DNA from: a bacterium
GTDB taxonomy: Bacteria; Krumholzibacteriota; Krumholzibacteria; LZORAL124-64-63
Assembly (NCBI GenBank): GCA_021767885.1
Contig: JAASSM010000193.1
Location: forward strand, 1 to 5,172
DNA: 5,172 nucleotides
Direction: 5' to 3'
Below, piece after piece: positions 1-5,166 of this stretch (within the stretch, counting starts at the first letter, position 1; each line of letters starts with the position of its first letter). The position numbers were made by a program, and so were the translations under genes. The notes below the pieces were generated by a model. That model saw only the letters and a list, made by a program, of their open reading frames with translations. It searched no databases and was not told the origin of the DNA.

Positions 1-140
1 ACGACACCGCCCTCGCCCAGCACGCCGTCGACTACCGGCGCCTGCTGGAGGCGGTGCGGGACGATCGCCTGGACCCGGGCCGCGCCGATCGGCTCACCCA
101 CCTCAACGCCGACCTCGACGCGGTGATCCGGGAGGCGTGA
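1..140 (+). CDS. C-terminal end of an unrecognised protein (5' truncated by window edge)
   Basis: An open frame enters at the left edge (first full codon at base 3) and stops with TGA at 138-140, giving the last 45 residues of a protein, from DTALAQHAVDYRRLL to LDAVIREA. The fragment is rich in Ala, Arg, Asp and Leu, has no Cys, and is predicted by eye to be helical with amphipathic spacing of Leu and Val. That could be a small helical protein or the last helices of a larger one. I do not recognise the family. The frame shows the same GC-rich codon use as its neighbours. Its stop lies one base before the kefB ATG, and the GGAGG that serves kefB is inside its last codons. The two genes are therefore probably co-transcribed and translationally coupled. 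It does not look like the end of KefF or KefG, the usual Kef partners, but I cannot exclude this from 45 residues. Confidence 0.7.
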   Translation, partial: DTALAQHAVDYRRLLEAVRDDRLDPGRADRLTHLNADLDAVIREA

Positions 141-141
141 C

Positions 142-2160
142 ATGCATGGCGGCGACTTCTTCGGCCTGGTCTTCGTCCTGCTGCTGGCGGCGGTGGTGGC
201 CGTACCGGTGGCCAAGCGGCTGGGCCTGGGCTCGGTGCTGGGATACCTGGTGGCCGGCGTGGTGGTGGGCCCGTGGGTGCTGGGCCTGGTGGGCGAGGAG
301 GGCGAGGACATCCTGCATTTCGCCGAGTTCGGCGTGGTGCTCATGCTCTTCCTCATCGGCCTGGAACTGGAGCCGGCCAAGCTGTGGCGGCTGCGCCGCC
401 CCATCTTCGGCCTCGGCGGCCTGCAGGTCCTGCTGACCACCGCCGCCCTGACCGTGGTGGGCCTGGCGCTGGGCTGGGCCTGGCAGCCGGCCCTGGCGGC
501 GAGCCTGGCGCTGTCGCTCTCCTCCACGGCCATCGTCCTGCAGACCATGCAGGAGAAGGGCTGGATGCCCACCAACGCCGGGCAGAGCGGCTTCTCGGTC
601 CTGCTCTTCCAGGACATCGCCGTGATCCCCATCCTGGCCGTCCTGCCGCTGCTGGCGGATCCGGACCTGGCCGGGCGCGCGGCGGGCCATGCGGCCGAGG
701 CCGTGGGCCATGCCACCGGAGCGGCGGCTCACGCCGCGGACGTCGTCGGGTCGGAGGTCGCCGGCGGCGGGCACGGCGCCCACGCCGACGGCCACGGGGC
801 CGGACACGGTGTGGGCCCCCTCGAGGGCCTGCCGCCGCTGCTGCAGACCGCCGCCGTGCTGGGCGCCATGGCCCTGGTGGTGACGCTCGGGCGCTACCTG
901 GTCTCGCCCCTCATGCGCTCCATCGCGCGCACCCGCCTGCGCGAGCTCTCCCTGGCCGCGGCCCTGGTGCTGGTGGTCGGAACCGCCCTGCTCATGGCCC
1001 ACGTGGGCCTGAGCCCGGCGCTGGGCACCTTCCTGGCCGGCGTGGTCCTGGCCGGCAGTCCGTACCGGCACGAGCTGGAGGCGAACATCGAGCCCTTCAA
1101 GGGCCTGCTGCTCGGCGTCTTCTTCATCGCGGTGGGCGCCTCGCTGAACCTGGGCCTGGTGGTGGACCATCCCGGCGACGTGGCCCTGGGCGTGGTGGTG
1201 CTGGTGCTGATCAAGATCGTGATCCTGGCCGGCCTCGGACACGTCTTCGGCCTGCGACGCGACCAGAACCTGCTCTTCACCCTGGCCCTGGCCCAGGGCG
1301 GGGAGTTCGCCTTCGTGCTGCTGAGCTTCGCCGTCCAGCAGGGCGCGGTGCCCGCCGCCCCCGCCGCTGCGCTCGTGGTCACCGTGACGCTGAGCATGGC
1401 GCTCACCCCGCTGCTGCTGCTGTTCTACGAGAAGGTGCTGCAGCCGCGCGTGGGGACCTGCCGCGAACCGGCACGCCCGGTGGACGCGCCCGAGCCCGGC
1501 GAGGTCATCGTGGTGGGATTCGGCCACTTCGGCTCCACCCTCGGCCGCCTCCTCCGCACCGCGGGCATCGAGCCCACGGTCCTGGAGAACGACAGCGATC
1601 GCGTGGAGGTGCTGCGCCAGCTGGGACTGCCCGTGTACTACGGCGACGCCACCCGGGCCGACCTGCTGCGGGCCGCCGGCGCCGAGCGCGCCCGCCTGAT
1701 CATCCTGGCCCTGGACAATCCGCGCTCGCAGATGCAGATCGTCCGGCTGGCGCAGGAGCAGTTTCCCCAGGCCGAGCTGGTGGCGCGCGCCCGCGGCTGG
1801 ACCGACGCCCACGAACTCTTGGCCGCCGGCGTCCCGCACGTCTTCCGCGAGAACCTGGATGCCGCCCTGCGCGCCGGCGCCGAGAGCCTGCGCCTGCTCG
1901 GCACCCGCGGGCACCAGGCCCACCGCCTGGCCCGGCGGTTCCGCCGCCGGGACGAGGAACTGCTGCGCGGGTTGCTCGAGCACCGGGAGGACCAGGGCCG
2001 CTTCCTCAACGAGGCCCGCGAGCGCATCCACGACCTCGAGCAGCTCATGCGCGCCGAGCAGGCCGCCGACGGCCGCGAGGACGCCGGCTGGGACGTCTCC
2101 ACGCTGCAGCGACCGGACGAGGACGCTGGCGGTCCCCCGCCGCGCTCGCCAGGGGGCTAG
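142..2160 (+). CDS. kefB: KefB-type glutathione-regulated K+/H+ antiporter (CPA2 family)
   Basis: This 672-residue inner-membrane protein would exchange K+ for H+ and acidify the cytoplasm during electrophile stress. The membrane part (about residues 5-435) has roughly 13 hydrophobic segments. It carries the CPA2 signature FQDIAVIP with Q157-D158 at the expected ion-binding helix, and the YRHELE...EPFKGLLLG region typical of KefB/KefC. The C-terminal RCK_N/KTN domain starts near 454 with GFGHFG (459-464), acidic E482 at the end of the second strand, and YGDAT (500-504). A KefB-like tail follows, with AHELL, HQAHRLARRFRRRD and a C-terminal helix. E. coli KefB is about 601 residues. Most of the extra length is a histidine-rich insert at about 177-226. 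E. coli KefB has Arg where H462 sits in the glycine motif, so nucleotide or glutathione control may differ. The start is ATG 142, with GGAGG at 131-135 six bases upstream. No kefF or kefG is seen in the window. Confidence 0.94.
   Translation: MHGGDFFGLVFVLLLAAVVAVPVAKRLGLGSVLGYLVAGVVVGPWVLGLVGEEGEDILHFAEFGVVLMLFLIGLELEPAKLWRLRRPIFGLGGLQVLLTTAALTVVGLALGWAWQPALAASLALSLSSTAIVLQTMQEKGWMPTNAGQSGFSVLLFQDIAVIPILAVLPLLADPDLAGRAAGHAAEAVGHATGAAAHAADVVGSEVAGGGHGAHADGHGAGHGVGPLEGLPPLLQTAAVLGAMALVVTLGRYLVSPLMRSIARTRLRELSLAAALVLVVGTALLMAHVGLSPALGTFLAGVVLAGSPYRHELEANIEPFKGLLLGVFFIAVGASLNLGLVVDHPGDVALGVVVLVLIKIVILAGLGHVFGLRRDQNLLFTLALAQGGEFAFVLLSFAVQQGAVPAAPAAALVVTVTLSMALTPLLLLFYEKVLQPRVGTCREPARPVDAPEPGEVIVVGFGHFGSTLGRLLRTAGIEPTVLENDSDRVEVLRQLGLPVYYGDATRADLLRAAGAERARLIILALDNPRSQMQIVRLAQEQFPQAELVARARGWTDAHELLAAGVPHVFRENLDAALRAGAESLRLLGTRGHQAHRLARRFRRRDEELLRGLLEHREDQGRFLNEARERIHDLEQLMRAEQAADGREDAGWDVSTLQRPDEDAGGPPPRSPGG
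688..807 (+). other. Histidine-rich insert in KefB with heptad-spaced His
   Basis: Codons 183-222 of kefB encode a loop rich in Ala, Gly and His, located between the helix carrying Q157-D158 and the next membrane segment (about residue 230 onward). The histidines are at 183, 190, 197, 211, 214, 218 and 222. Five of them fall on an exact 7-residue register (183, 190, 197, 211, 218), with Ser204 filling the missing position. E. coli KefB has only a short linker here. If the protein has 13 membrane segments with the RCK domain in the cytoplasm, this loop would face the periplasm. A role in metal binding or pH sensing is inference only. Confidence 0.75.
2157..2160. other. Shared CTAG: overlapping stop codons of convergent genes
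   Basis: The kefB stop TAG occupies 2158-2160 on the + strand. The stop of the GroES-like gene is TAG on the - strand, formed by 2157-2159. The palindrome CTAG therefore ends both genes, which overlap by four bases tail to tail. There is no room for a dedicated terminator between them, so a transcript from either side must run into the other gene unless stopped by Rho or by collision. Confidence 0.95.
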
Positions 2161-2567
2161 TTGGCCGGGTTGTCGTTCTCGTGCCAGTCGCCGGTCTCGG
2201 GGCTGGGCGTCCAGTCCTCGCGGATCAGGACCAGGATGGCCGAGTTGGGCACGATCAGGTACTGCTTGCGCTCGAAGGTGATCTCGATGGCCGCCTTCTT
2301 CAGGAAGAGGGCGTAATCGCCCTCCTGGGCCTGCAGAGGCAGGTACCGTGGTTCCGGCGAGGCGCCGAAGTCCTCGTCCTCGTAGTCCGCCGGCTCGGGG
2401 ATGGGCACGCCCGGCCCCACCGAGACGATCCACCCGCCCTGGGCCTGCCGGGCCGACAGCGCCGTCTGGGGCAGGTAGAGCCCCGCTCCGGTGCGCTCCT
2501 CGCCGTCCTCCGGCCGCACCAGGATGCGGTCGCCCACCACGATGAGCTTCTTCTTCAGTTCGGCCAT
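2157..2567 (-). CDS. Divergent GroES-like (Cpn10) co-chaperonin, stand-alone
   Basis: This is a 136-residue protein with a Cpn10 fold signature. It begins with VVGDRILVRPE (residues 10-20), which matches the GroES opening strand. A mobile-loop equivalent follows (about 20-43), with G29-L30-Y31-L32 where GroES has the GroEL-contacting Gly-Ile-Val-Leu. Next come the VSVGPG turn (48-53), EGDYALF (82-88) matching the GroES VGD-hydrophobic strand, and the closing strand LIVPNSAILVLI (104-115). Classic GroES is about 97 residues. The extra length is a longer acidic, Pro-rich roof-loop region (about 54-82) and a tail of about 20 residues rich in Trp, Asp and Asn. No groEL lies beside it, so it is probably a paralogue of a canonical groES elsewhere in the genome, with an unknown client or ring partner. 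ATG 2567 is chosen because AGGAGGA sits at 2572-2578, just upstream. The frame stays open for a further 36 codons upstream, but these show no family similarity. Confidence 0.85.
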   Translation of the reverse strand: MAELKKKLIVVGDRILVRPEDGEERTGAGLYLPQTALSARQAQGGWIVSVGPGVPIPEPADYEDEDFGASPEPRYLPLQAQEGDYALFLKKAAIEITFERKQYLIVPNSAILVLIREDWTPSPETGDWHENDNPAN

Positions 2568-2620
2568 GCAGTCCTCCTGGGCGCCCCGCCACGGGCAGCG
2601 TAAATCCCGGGCAAGCGGAC

Positions 2621-2649
2621 AAGATAGCACCGTGGCCCGTCCCGGGGAA
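2621..2649 (-). promoter_or_regulatory. Candidate extended -10 promoter for the GroES-like gene
   Basis: On the - strand, TATCTT (2621-2626) is preceded by TGC (2627-2629), giving an extended -10 of the form TGnTATCTT. A poor -35 match, TTCCCC (2644-2649), lies 17 bases upstream. It is one of the few A/T-containing spots in a very GC-rich 115-bp spacer, and it points at the GroES-like gene about 50 bases downstream. I see no CIRCE inverted repeat. This is a weak consensus match judged by eye. Confidence 0.35.
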
Positions 2650-2682
2650 GGGCCGCGCGACGGCCGACGGACCACCGGGACG
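2638..2682 (-). terminator. Hairpin directly after the folM stop; possible terminator without a U-tract
   Basis: A perfect 8-bp inverted repeat, CGTCCCGG (2638-2645) and CCGGGACG (2675-2682), encloses a second stem GGCCG/CGGCC (2651-2655 and 2661-2665) with a 5-base loop. The outer arm begins at the base next to the folM-like stop codon. No run of T follows on the - strand, so it is not a classic intrinsic terminator. It may act as a 3' end stabiliser or a Rho-linked site, or it may be chance pairing in GC-rich DNA. It overlaps the proposed -35 of the next gene. Confidence 0.35.
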
Positions 2683-3429
2683 TCAGACCAGGTGCCGGCC
2701 CCCGTCGAGATGGATGGTCTCGCCGTTGAGCGCCGGCGTGGCCAGCACGAACAGCAGCGCCGACGCCACGTCGTCGAGGCGGGGGAAGCGCCGCGTGGGG
2801 ATCTCCTGCCGCTCGGTGCGCAGGTAGCCCTCCTCGCCGCTGACCGGGGCGAGCACCGCGCCGAGGGCCAGCTCGCAGACGCGCACGCCGCGGGGCCCGA
2901 GGGCCTGGGCGAGGGTCCGCGTCAGCCCGTGCAGCGTCACCTTGCTGACCGTGTAGGCGAAGTGGTCGGGGCCGGGGCGGCCCGCTCGCCAGTCGTTGAG
3001 GTTGACCACGACGCCGTCGCGATGGTCGGGGAGCTGGCGGGCGAACTCGCGGCTCAGCAGGAAGGGGGCCTCGGCATGGATGGCCTGGTAGCGCCGCCAT
3101 TCCTGCAGCGTGGTGGTCATGGCGTCCCCGGGCGCGAAGAGCGAGGCGTTGTTGACCAGGCCGTCGAGGGGGCCGAAGGGTCGGGACGCCTCGCCGATGA
3201 GGCCCTCGGTGAGGTGGGGATCGGTGAGGTCGCCGCGGACCAGCGCCAGCTGACCGCCGGCGGCCGCCACCTCCTCCTGGAGCGCGTGGGCCTCCTCCTC
3301 GCTCGTGTGGTAGTGGACCACCACGCGAGCCCCGGCGGCGGCGAGCGCCCCGGCCAGGTGGCGACCCACCCGGCGGGCGGCGCCGGTGATCAGGACGGTG
3401 CGATCGGCGATGGGCGTGAGGCTGGACAT
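2683..3429 (-). CDS. folM: FolM-like dihydromonapterin/pteridine reductase (SDR family)
   Basis: This 248-residue cytosolic short-chain dehydrogenase is of the usual single-domain length. The cofactor site is TGAARRVG (15-22), with basic residues and HYHTS (39-43) suited to NADPH, then GDLTD (66-70) and NNAS (93-96). The catalytic pair is Y159-K163 (YTVSK). The usual SDR Ser is replaced by D146, exactly 13 residues before Tyr, as in pteridine reductases (PTR1 Asp/Tyr) and E. coli FolM. H118 (AIHAEAPFLLS) stands where most SDRs have Asn. E. coli FolM also has IH there, and its ending LDGGRHL is the same. FolM reduces dihydromonapterin to the tetrahydro form and can reduce dihydrofolate. ATG 3429 has GGGAG at 3436-3440. 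The gene is last in the - strand run, 12 bp after the degenerate Smr gene. A general pteridine reductase with another substrate is the main alternative. No phhA or folate gene is in the window. Confidence 0.82.
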   Translation of the reverse strand: MSSLTPIADRTVLITGAARRVGRHLAGALAAAGARVVVHYHTSEEEAHALQEEVAAAGGQLALVRGDLTDPHLTEGLIGEASRPFGPLDGLVNNASLFAPGDAMTTTLQEWRRYQAIHAEAPFLLSREFARQLPDHRDGVVVNLNDWRAGRPGPDHFAYTVSKVTLHGLTRTLAQALGPRGVRVCELALGAVLAPVSGEEGYLRTERQEIPTRRFPRLDDVASALLFVLATPALNGETIHLDGGRHLV

Positions 3430-3441
3430 GGCGGGCTCCCG

Positions 3442-3942
3442 TCAGACGTTCAGGGTGAGGACCAGGGCGCCGTCGCCACCCCAGGACGGGGGGGCCGACC
3501 GCCAGTCGCTCACGAGTTCCGGATGGGCGTTGCACCAGTCGCGCACGGCGCCGCCCAGGACGCCGCGGCCCTCCGGCGAGCCGCGGCCGCGGCCATGGAC
3601 CACGAGGACCTCGCCGGTGCCGTGGCGGACGTGGGCCCGCACCTGATGCTCGAGGCGACGCAGGGCATCCTCGTAACGCAGCTGCCGCAGGAAGATCTCC
3701 GGGGGGCGCGGCGGACGGCCGTCGGCCCGGCCGGAGGTCCGGGCACCGGTCTCGCCCCCAGCGGCCTCGTCGCGCGGGCGGGTCCGTCCCGATGATCCCG
3801 GGGCGGGCCCGGTGGCGCGAGCCGGCCCATCGTCGAGCTCGAGGTCATCGAGGGCGTCGAGGGCCTCGGGATCGTACTGGGCGATCTCGCGGTGGTCGGG
3901 CCGGGCCTTCTTGCCGCCGCGTCGGGCCTTGTAGCGCCCCAT
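3442..3942 (-). CDS. Smr-domain protein lacking the LDLH motif, with basic disordered N-terminus
   Basis: This is a 166-residue protein. Residues 2-15 are strongly basic (GRYKARRGGKKARP). Residues 24-38 are acidic, and about 39-81 is a low-complexity Gly/Ala/Pro/Arg linker. The Smr domain covers about 82-166: VLVVHGRGRGSPEGRGVL (112-129) carries the HGxG motif (116-119), followed by W136, an Ala-Pro segment and GGDGALVLTL (155-164). The opening motif, normally LDLHG followed by xxxEEA, reads IFLRQLRYEDA (83-93). The acidic and His positions of LDLH are therefore F84 and R86. Arg at the His position occurs in MutS2-type Smr domains (LDLR), but Phe for Asp is unusual. Smr domains cut or bind nucleic acids, and this one may be a non-catalytic binder. 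The gene starts two bases after the canonical smr stop. I chose ATG 3942 because GGAGGA (3952-3957) is nine bases away. A TTG at 3948 would be only three bases from it. Confidence 0.85.
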   Translation of the reverse strand: MGRYKARRGGKKARPDHREIAQYDPEALDALDDLELDDGPARATGPAPGSSGRTRPRDEAAGGETGARTSGRADGRPPRPPEIFLRQLRYEDALRRLEHQVRAHVRHGTGEVLVVHGRGRGSPEGRGVLGGAVRDWCNAHPELVSDWRSAPPSWGGDGALVLTLNV

Positions 3943-3944
3943 GA

Positions 3945-4262
3945 TCAACCGTCCTCCAGGGGCGCCAGTTCCACCACCGTGGCGCCCCAGGAGCTGGCGT
4001 CGGTGGGATGGCCGAAGTGCAGGACGGCCGGGTGGCGCGCCAGGATGGCATGGACCATCTCGCGCTGCACGCCGATGCCCTTGCCGTGGATGATGCGCAC
4101 CGAGAGGATGCCGCGCTCGCGGCAGAGGTCGAGGTAATCGGGGACCAGCTCGCGGGTCTCCCGCGGCGAGAAGGTGTGCAGGTCGAGGACGCCGTCGATG
4201 GGCAGCTCGACGGCAGCGTCCCCGATTGGGTCTTCGGACTGGTCGTGCGGATTCTCGGTCAC
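3945..4262 (-). CDS. Small stand-alone Smr-domain protein (canonical motifs)
   Basis: This is a 105-residue, essentially single-domain protein. After an acidic N-terminus of about 20 residues, the Smr domain runs from about 25 to 101. It has VLDLHTFSPRE (25-35) with the LDLH motif (D27, H29), then VRIIHGKGIG (55-64) with HGKG at 59-62, and finally SSWGATVVEL (90-99), which matches the closing GGxGAxxVxL strand. Proteins of this type are often mislabelled as MutS because Smr is also the C-terminal domain of MutS2. Characterised Smr proteins act as nucleic-acid endonucleases, and E. coli SmrB cuts mRNA at collided ribosomes, but this short form lacks SmrB's long N-terminal arm. The start is GTG at 4262, supported by AGGAGAG at 4268-4274, five bases away. 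The stop TGA (3945-3947) lies two bases before the next ATG, so the two Smr genes are probably coupled. The 55-bp gap to the DUF2797 gene has no evident terminator. Confidence 0.88.
   Translation of the reverse strand: MTENPHDQSEDPIGDAAVELPIDGVLDLHTFSPRETRELVPDYLDLCRERGILSVRIIHGKGIGVQREMVHAILARHPAVLHFGHPTDASSWGATVVELAPLEDG
3952..3957 (-). promoter_or_regulatory. Ribosome binding site that decides the start of the degenerate smr gene
   Basis: GGAGGA on the - strand lies inside the 3' end of the upstream smr gene. It is nine bases before ATG (3940-3942) and only three before an in-frame TTG (3946-3948) that would overlap the upstream TGA. Spacing and codon choice favour the ATG. Its position within the preceding gene suggests coupled translation of the two Smr proteins. 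Confidence 0.7.
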
Positions 4263-4317
4263 CGGTGCTCTCCTGGCCTGGCGGCTGGCGACAAGCTAAC
4301 CATGGGCGGCCGGTCCG

Positions 4318-5160
4318 TCAGGCGGAGACGCGCACGTGGTAGCCGGCGTACTTGCGCAGGTTGATCACGCCGCCGTCGAAGATCAAGTACTGCCCCTTGA
4401 TGCCCTGCAGGATGCCGCCGGCCCGCGGGTCCCGGTCCAGGTTGAACGCCTTGACCTTCTGCGGGTAGCTGAGCACGGGGTAGGCGAAGGCGTGCTCCAC
4501 GCGCTCGGCGGGCGGCAGCAGCGGGACGTCCCACGCCTGCAGCTGCGCCGTGATCCGCCCCGCCAGGGCCACCAGATCCCCCTCGCCGGCCTCGCTCTTC
4601 AGCAGGCGGGTCCAGTGCGTGCGGTCGGCCAGGCCCACCTCGTCGCGCAGCCGGGCCTCGAGCAGGCCCACGGTGCGCCGGTCCGGCAGCTCGGCCAGCG
4701 GGATGGCCACGGTGGCGCCCTGGTCGAGCCAGCGGGTGGGGATGTTCTCGCGCCGGGTGATCCCCACCTTGGGCGCCGAGGTCAGCGCCGCGTAGAGCAC
4801 GTGGGGCTGGAAGCAGTGGGCGTGGGCGAACGCCTCGTCCCGGCAGGGATGCTCGGCATCGTGGTAGTGGCAGAGCTCGGGCTTGACGATGCAGCTGTCG
4901 GCCTCGGCCCGGGCCCGGAAGCAGGGGAAGCAGAACCCCTGGCCGAAGCTCTTCTTGGTCTTGCGGCCACAGTAGACGCACGCGATGGCGCCGGTGTGCT
5001 CGAGGTGCAGATCACGGCCGAGGTACGGCGTCAGCGGGTGATCCGCGACGCGTTCCTCGGGGTTCCAGTGGCCGTCGGCCAGGGCGTACCGGGCGGGGCC
5101 GCCGTCCTCGCCCGGCGTGACGCGCATCTTGCGCAGGGTGCCATCCCAGATGATCTCCAT
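4318..5160 (-). CDS. DUF2797 family zinc-binding protein, function unknown
   Basis: This is a 280-residue soluble protein matching the DUF2797 family (Pfam PF10977, from memory). An N-terminal beta-rich part opens with GTLRKMRV (7-14). A zinc ribbon follows: C61-x2-C64 in TGAIACVYCGRKTKKSFGQG, and C77-x2-C80 in FCFPCF. A second Cys/His group is C90, C97, H98, H100, C106 and C116. The family signature KVGITRRENIPTRWLDQGA occupies 131-149, followed by LLEARL (166-171) and DRTHW (179-183). The C-terminal block contains GIKGQYLIFDGGVINLRKY (253-271). No activity is established for the family to my knowledge. The order Y123, KVGIT, R143, E168, H182 loosely resembles a GIY-YIG nuclease core. ATG 5160 has GGAGGT at 5167-5172, six bases upstream. 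The gene is probably first or early in an operon with the two smr genes and folM, as far as the window shows. Confidence 0.85.
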   Translation of the reverse strand: MEIIWDGTLRKMRVTPGEDGGPARYALADGHWNPEERVADHPLTPYLGRDLHLEHTGAIACVYCGRKTKKSFGQGFCFPCFRARAEADSCIVKPELCHYHDAEHPCRDEAFAHAHCFQPHVLYAALTSAPKVGITRRENIPTRWLDQGATVAIPLAELPDRRTVGLLEARLRDEVGLADRTHWTRLLKSEAGEGDLVALAGRITAQLQAWDVPLLPPAERVEHAFAYPVLSYPQKVKAFNLDRDPRAGGILQGIKGQYLIFDGGVINLRKYAGYHVRVSA

Positions 5161-5166
5161 GTCGCG

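Noticed and set aside
670..819. A tandem DNA repeat encoding the His-rich loop
   Set aside because: The DNA shows no exact repeated unit. Only the histidine spacing at protein level is periodic, so I list it as a protein feature.
273..2603. A 776-codon open frame on the + strand overlapping kefB in another frame
   Set aside because: Its Arg/Pro/Gly-rich composition is typical of an out-of-frame reading of high-GC coding DNA. It has no domain signal.
103..2622. An 839-codon open frame on the - strand antisense to kefB and running through the GroES-like gene
   Set aside because: It is a shadow of GC-rich codon bias. The translation is Gln/His/Gly/Arg-rich without family motifs, while the opposite frames encode clear KefB and GroES-like proteins.
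2568..2682. A heat-shock control element (CIRCE or sigma-32 promoter) ahead of the GroES-like gene
   Set aside because: There is no TTAGCACTC/GAGTGCTAA pair. The only CTTG and CCCGGGATTT-like pieces are too close together for a sigma-32 promoter.
2491..3795. A 434-codon + strand frame antisense to folM and the degenerate smr gene
   Set aside because: No motifs and no plausible ribosome binding context were seen. The - strand genes explain the region fully.
3945..4262. A fragment of MutS or MutS2, or a truncated gene
   Set aside because: The Smr domain is complete from LDLH to the closing strand, with its own ribosome binding site and stop, so it is an intact stand-alone Smr protein.
3442..4262. 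A single Smr gene split by a frameshift
   Set aside because: Each frame contains its own HGxG motif and closing strand, so these are two separate domains, not halves of one.
4259..4981. A 240-codon - strand frame overlapping the DUF2797 gene
   Set aside because: It is a frame-shifted shadow of the DUF2797 gene. The translation is Arg/Gly/Pro-rich with no recognisable domain.
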